7,161 nucleotides of DNA, taken from DATGEO01 sp035310015 (GTDB lineage Bacteria > Chloroflexota > Dormibacteria > Dormibacterales > Dormibacteraceae). How positions within the stretch are numbered: the first letter of the stretch is position 1; each line of letters opens with the position of its first letter. The stretch spans positions 1 through 7,161 of the forward strand of contig DATGEO010000047.1 in assembly GCA_035310015.1 (NCBI GenBank). The letters run 5' to 3'. A program made the position numbers and the translations under genes. The notes under the pieces were generated by a model. It had not been told where the DNA came from. It made no database searches and was given only the letters and a program-made list of their open reading frames with translations. This document shows positions 5,943-7,161 of the stretch, piece by piece.

Positions 5943-6976
5943 GGCAACTCGCCGCCCTGACGCGACGAGTTCCGGCTGCCGGGCCGCGCGCCTTGGCCAT
6001 CGCCGTCTACTCAGGCTCGGCCGGCGAGCAGTACGAAGCGCGTGAGAGTGGCGTCGAGGGTGTTGCCTGTGTGGACGACGCGGCCCGTGCCTGCGTCCTC
6101 ATGTACAGGCTGTGGGTGGCCACGCGCAACGAAACCCTCGGTCGTTGGGCGGCCGGTCTGCTCGACTTCGTGCTCTGGATGCACGCCGGCGACGGCCTCT
6201 GGCACAACTTCATCTATGACTGGCGCGGCACCCGGAACACCGAGGGCCCCACCTCGAAACCTGGAATCAACTTCTGGCAGGCGCGAGCGACTCAAGCCCT
6301 CGCGGAAGTCGGCCCGCTCTTGACTGAAAATCACGGCCGCAGGGTCCTTGGGGAGGCGCTCGACGCTGCAGCGTCCGGTTCGCCACCATCAGACGTCCGA
6401 GCCCTCCACGCCCTCGCCGCGCTGGCGGAGATGGAACGAGCGCCCAGCCCCCGGCTCGCCGGTCGGCTGGCGACCTGGTGCGATGAGCTCGCGGCATGCG
6501 TACGGGACGAGAGGCTCATGAACTCACCGGATGAGCGCGGGCGCCCGCACCTGTGGGCACATGTTCAGGAAGCCGCACTGGCCGACGCCTCGGTTGCGCT
6601 CAACAGGAGCGATCTGAGGAGCCTTGCAGTCAGCAGTGCCAACGCCGTGTTCGTGGACGTGATCGAATCCGGCTTTGCCGGCGAGCACGTCCACAGCTAT
6701 GACGTTCAGTCGGCGATCTTCGTCATGGATCGACTTGCTGCCGTCACCGGCGAATCGAGATACAAAGACCTCGCCTGCCAGTCGCGAACCTGGTTCGATG
6801 GGGGCAACCCGGCGGCCCGGAAGGTGTATGACCGGGTCGCCGGTCGCGTCGCGGATGGGCTCGACGAGGGTCGCCTCAGCGACCGTTCTGGGGCCGAGGC
6901 CAACATCACCGCGGGCCTTGCACTGCTTGGCGATCCGGGCGTGCTCTCGATTGCGCGGGCGTGGCACGCGGCCTGA
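5936..6976 (+). CDS. (alpha/alpha)6-barrel-like protein of the glycan operon, function unknown
   Basis: This 346-residue, all-helical protein carries blocks that repeat like a six-hairpin toroid: EGVACVDDAARACVL (41-55), NFIYDWRGTRNTEG (91-104), GINFWQARATQALAE (110-124), HLWAHVQEAALADAS (205-219), HSYDVQSAIFVMDRLAAVTG (253-272) and VAGRVADGLDEGRLSDRSGA (301-320). The DDAARA and DGL...SGAE blocks resemble a domain that I recall being found beside or fused to GT4 glycosyltransferases near GH130 genes. Acidic pairs such as D47/D48 and D308/E311 could be catalytic or sugar-binding. A glycosidase, epimerase-like or glycan-binding role is possible; none can be chosen. TTG 5936 overlaps the GH130 stop by 7 bases (TTGCTGA). 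AAGGAG at 5910-5915 lies too far upstream to be a standard site. No signal peptide or membrane segment is visible. Confidence 0.72.
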   Translation: MLRQLAALTRRVPAAGPRALAIAVYSGSAGEQYEARESGVEGVACVDDAARACVLMYRLWVATRNETLGRWAAGLLDFVLWMHAGDGLWHNFIYDWRGTRNTEGPTSKPGINFWQARATQALAEVGPLLTENHGRRVLGEALDAAASGSPPSDVRALHALAALAEMERAPSPRLAGRLATWCDELAACVRDERLMNSPDERGRPHLWAHVQEAALADASVALNRSDLRSLAVSSANAVFVDVIESGFAGEHVHSYDVQSAIFVMDRLAAVTGESRYKDLACQSRTWFDGGNPAARKVYDRVAGRVADGLDEGRLSDRSGAEANITAGLALLGDPGVLSIARAWHAA

Positions 6977-6978
6977 TC

Positions 6979-7008
6979 GCTGAGAGCCGCGGGTCGGGCT
7001 CCGTCAGC
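6979..7008 (+). terminator. Hairpin just after the glycan operon, possible terminator
   Basis: GCTGAGAGCC (6979-6988) pairs with GGCTC (6997-7001) and TCAGC (7004-7008), giving ten base pairs with a two-base CG bulge and an 8-base loop. It starts two bases after the stop codon. There is no T-tract after it, so termination would be inefficient or factor-dependent. Confidence 0.45.
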
Positions 7009-7039
7009 CTGAACGCGTGGACCCTCTGTGTCAACCTGA
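7003..7039 (+). repeat. Short direct repeat GTCARCCTGA, two copies
   Basis: GTCAGCCTGA at 7003-7012 and GTCAACCTGA at 7030-7039 match at 9 of 10 bases and are spaced 27 bases start to start, upstream of the last, partial gene. The first copy overlaps the 3' arm of the hairpin at 6979-7008. They may be regulator half-sites, or chance. Confidence 0.3.
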
Positions 7040-7040
7040 C

Positions 7041-7068
7041 GTGAGACAGCTCCACTGGCGAAATTAAT
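7041..7068 (+). promoter_or_regulatory. Weak promoter candidate for the last gene
   Basis: GTGAGA at 7041-7046 and ATTAAT at 7063-7068 each match 4 of 6 bases of the -35 and -10 consensus, with a 16-base spacer. The small AT-rich patch AAATTAAT is unusual for this window. It sits about 35 bases before the start at 7104, leaving room for a leader with a Shine-Dalgarno. Confidence 0.28.
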
Positions 7069-7086
7069 GAGCCGAGAGGGGGCGGT

Positions 7087-7092
7087 AAGGAG
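7087..7092 (+). promoter_or_regulatory. Ribosome binding site AAGGAG of the last gene
   Basis: AAGGAG at 7087-7092 lies 11 bases before the ATG at 7104. It is the only strong Shine-Dalgarno placed before a gene start in this window, contrasting with the leaderless or coupled starts of the other genes. Confidence 0.6.
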
Positions 7093-7103
7093 AACATCTC
7101 GTC

Positions 7104-7161
7104 ATGGTGACAATGCCCTTGGTGGAGAAGTCCACGGACCAACCACGCCCGCCGGCGCCGG
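7104..7161 (+). CDS. Start of an unidentified gene, cut by the window end
   Basis: Nineteen codons are visible from ATG 7104, reading MVTMPLVEKSTDQPRPPAP, with no stop before the window ends. The start is supported by AAGGAG upstream; GTG 7107 and ATG 7113 are in the same frame and could also serve. The visible part is Pro-rich and polar, suggesting a flexible N-terminal tail. The family cannot be recognised. It lies downstream of a hairpin and has its own leader, so it is probably a separate transcription unit. Confidence 0.5.
   Translation, partial: MVTMPLVEKSTDQPRPPAP

Noticed and set aside
7006..7034. Minus-strand TTGACA at 7029-7034 as an antisense promoter
   Set aside because: The -35 is perfect, but the hexamer at normal spacing (CAGGCT on the minus strand) is not a -10 element, so no antisense promoter is called.
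1..7161. CRISPR arrays, tRNA or rRNA genes, insertion sequences, phage or defence islands
   Set aside because: No regularly spaced long repeats, cloverleaf-like segments, transposase motifs or terminal inverted repeats were seen. The GTPases could suggest an antiviral dynamin system, but no partner of such systems is present.

Overview
The window is GC-rich bacterial DNA with tightly packed genes, all on the + strand. Non-ATG starts are common (GTG, TTG, GTG, ATG, TTG for the five complete genes) and Shine-Dalgarno sequences are weak or absent. Both transcription units appear to start from a -10 hexamer placed right in front of a GTG. This style, plus a tandem pair of membrane-anchored dynamin-like GTPases, fits a high-GC soil-type lineage such as Actinomycetota or a Chloroflexota/Dormibacterota relative. 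That placement is an inference; no marker gene settles it.

Layout. Bases 1-103 are a leader or intergenic piece ending in a probable promoter. Bases 104-3366 hold two overlapping paralogous P-loop GTPase genes (557 and 530 aa). Each has an N-terminal G domain, a helical middle and a C-terminal hydrophobic hairpin. They share diagnostic blocks (EVS.AG..RPTT around switch I, and a D.PD Walker B) and so look like an old tandem duplication. The first has lost the Asp of the G4 motif (NRVP); the second keeps it (NRSD). Bases 3367-3525 are intergenic, with several dyads and a second promoter. Bases 3526-6976 are a three-gene operon with overlapping ends: a GT4-type (GT-B) glycosyltransferase, a GH130 glycoside phosphorylase/hydrolase (beta-mannoside family), and an all-helical (alpha/alpha)6-barrel-like protein of the kind found with such glycosyltransferases. 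Bases 6977-7103 hold a hairpin, a short direct repeat and a good ribosome binding site. Bases 7104-7161 are the first codons of a further gene that runs off the window.

How they may work together. The GTPase pair probably acts as a hetero-oligomer at the cytoplasmic membrane in remodelling, fission or division, as tandem bacterial dynamins do. The downstream operon looks like a cytoplasmic oligosaccharide or glycoside system in which one enzyme builds a glycan from a nucleotide sugar, GH130 phosphorolyses or trims beta-mannosidic bonds, and the helical protein acts on or binds the same glycan. No gene has an obvious signal peptide. The most useful new observations are the identical TAGAGT-N8-GTG modules before both operons, which argue for leaderless mRNAs and move the glycosyltransferase start to 3526, and a perfect 7-bp dyad sitting over the second of these -10 elements.
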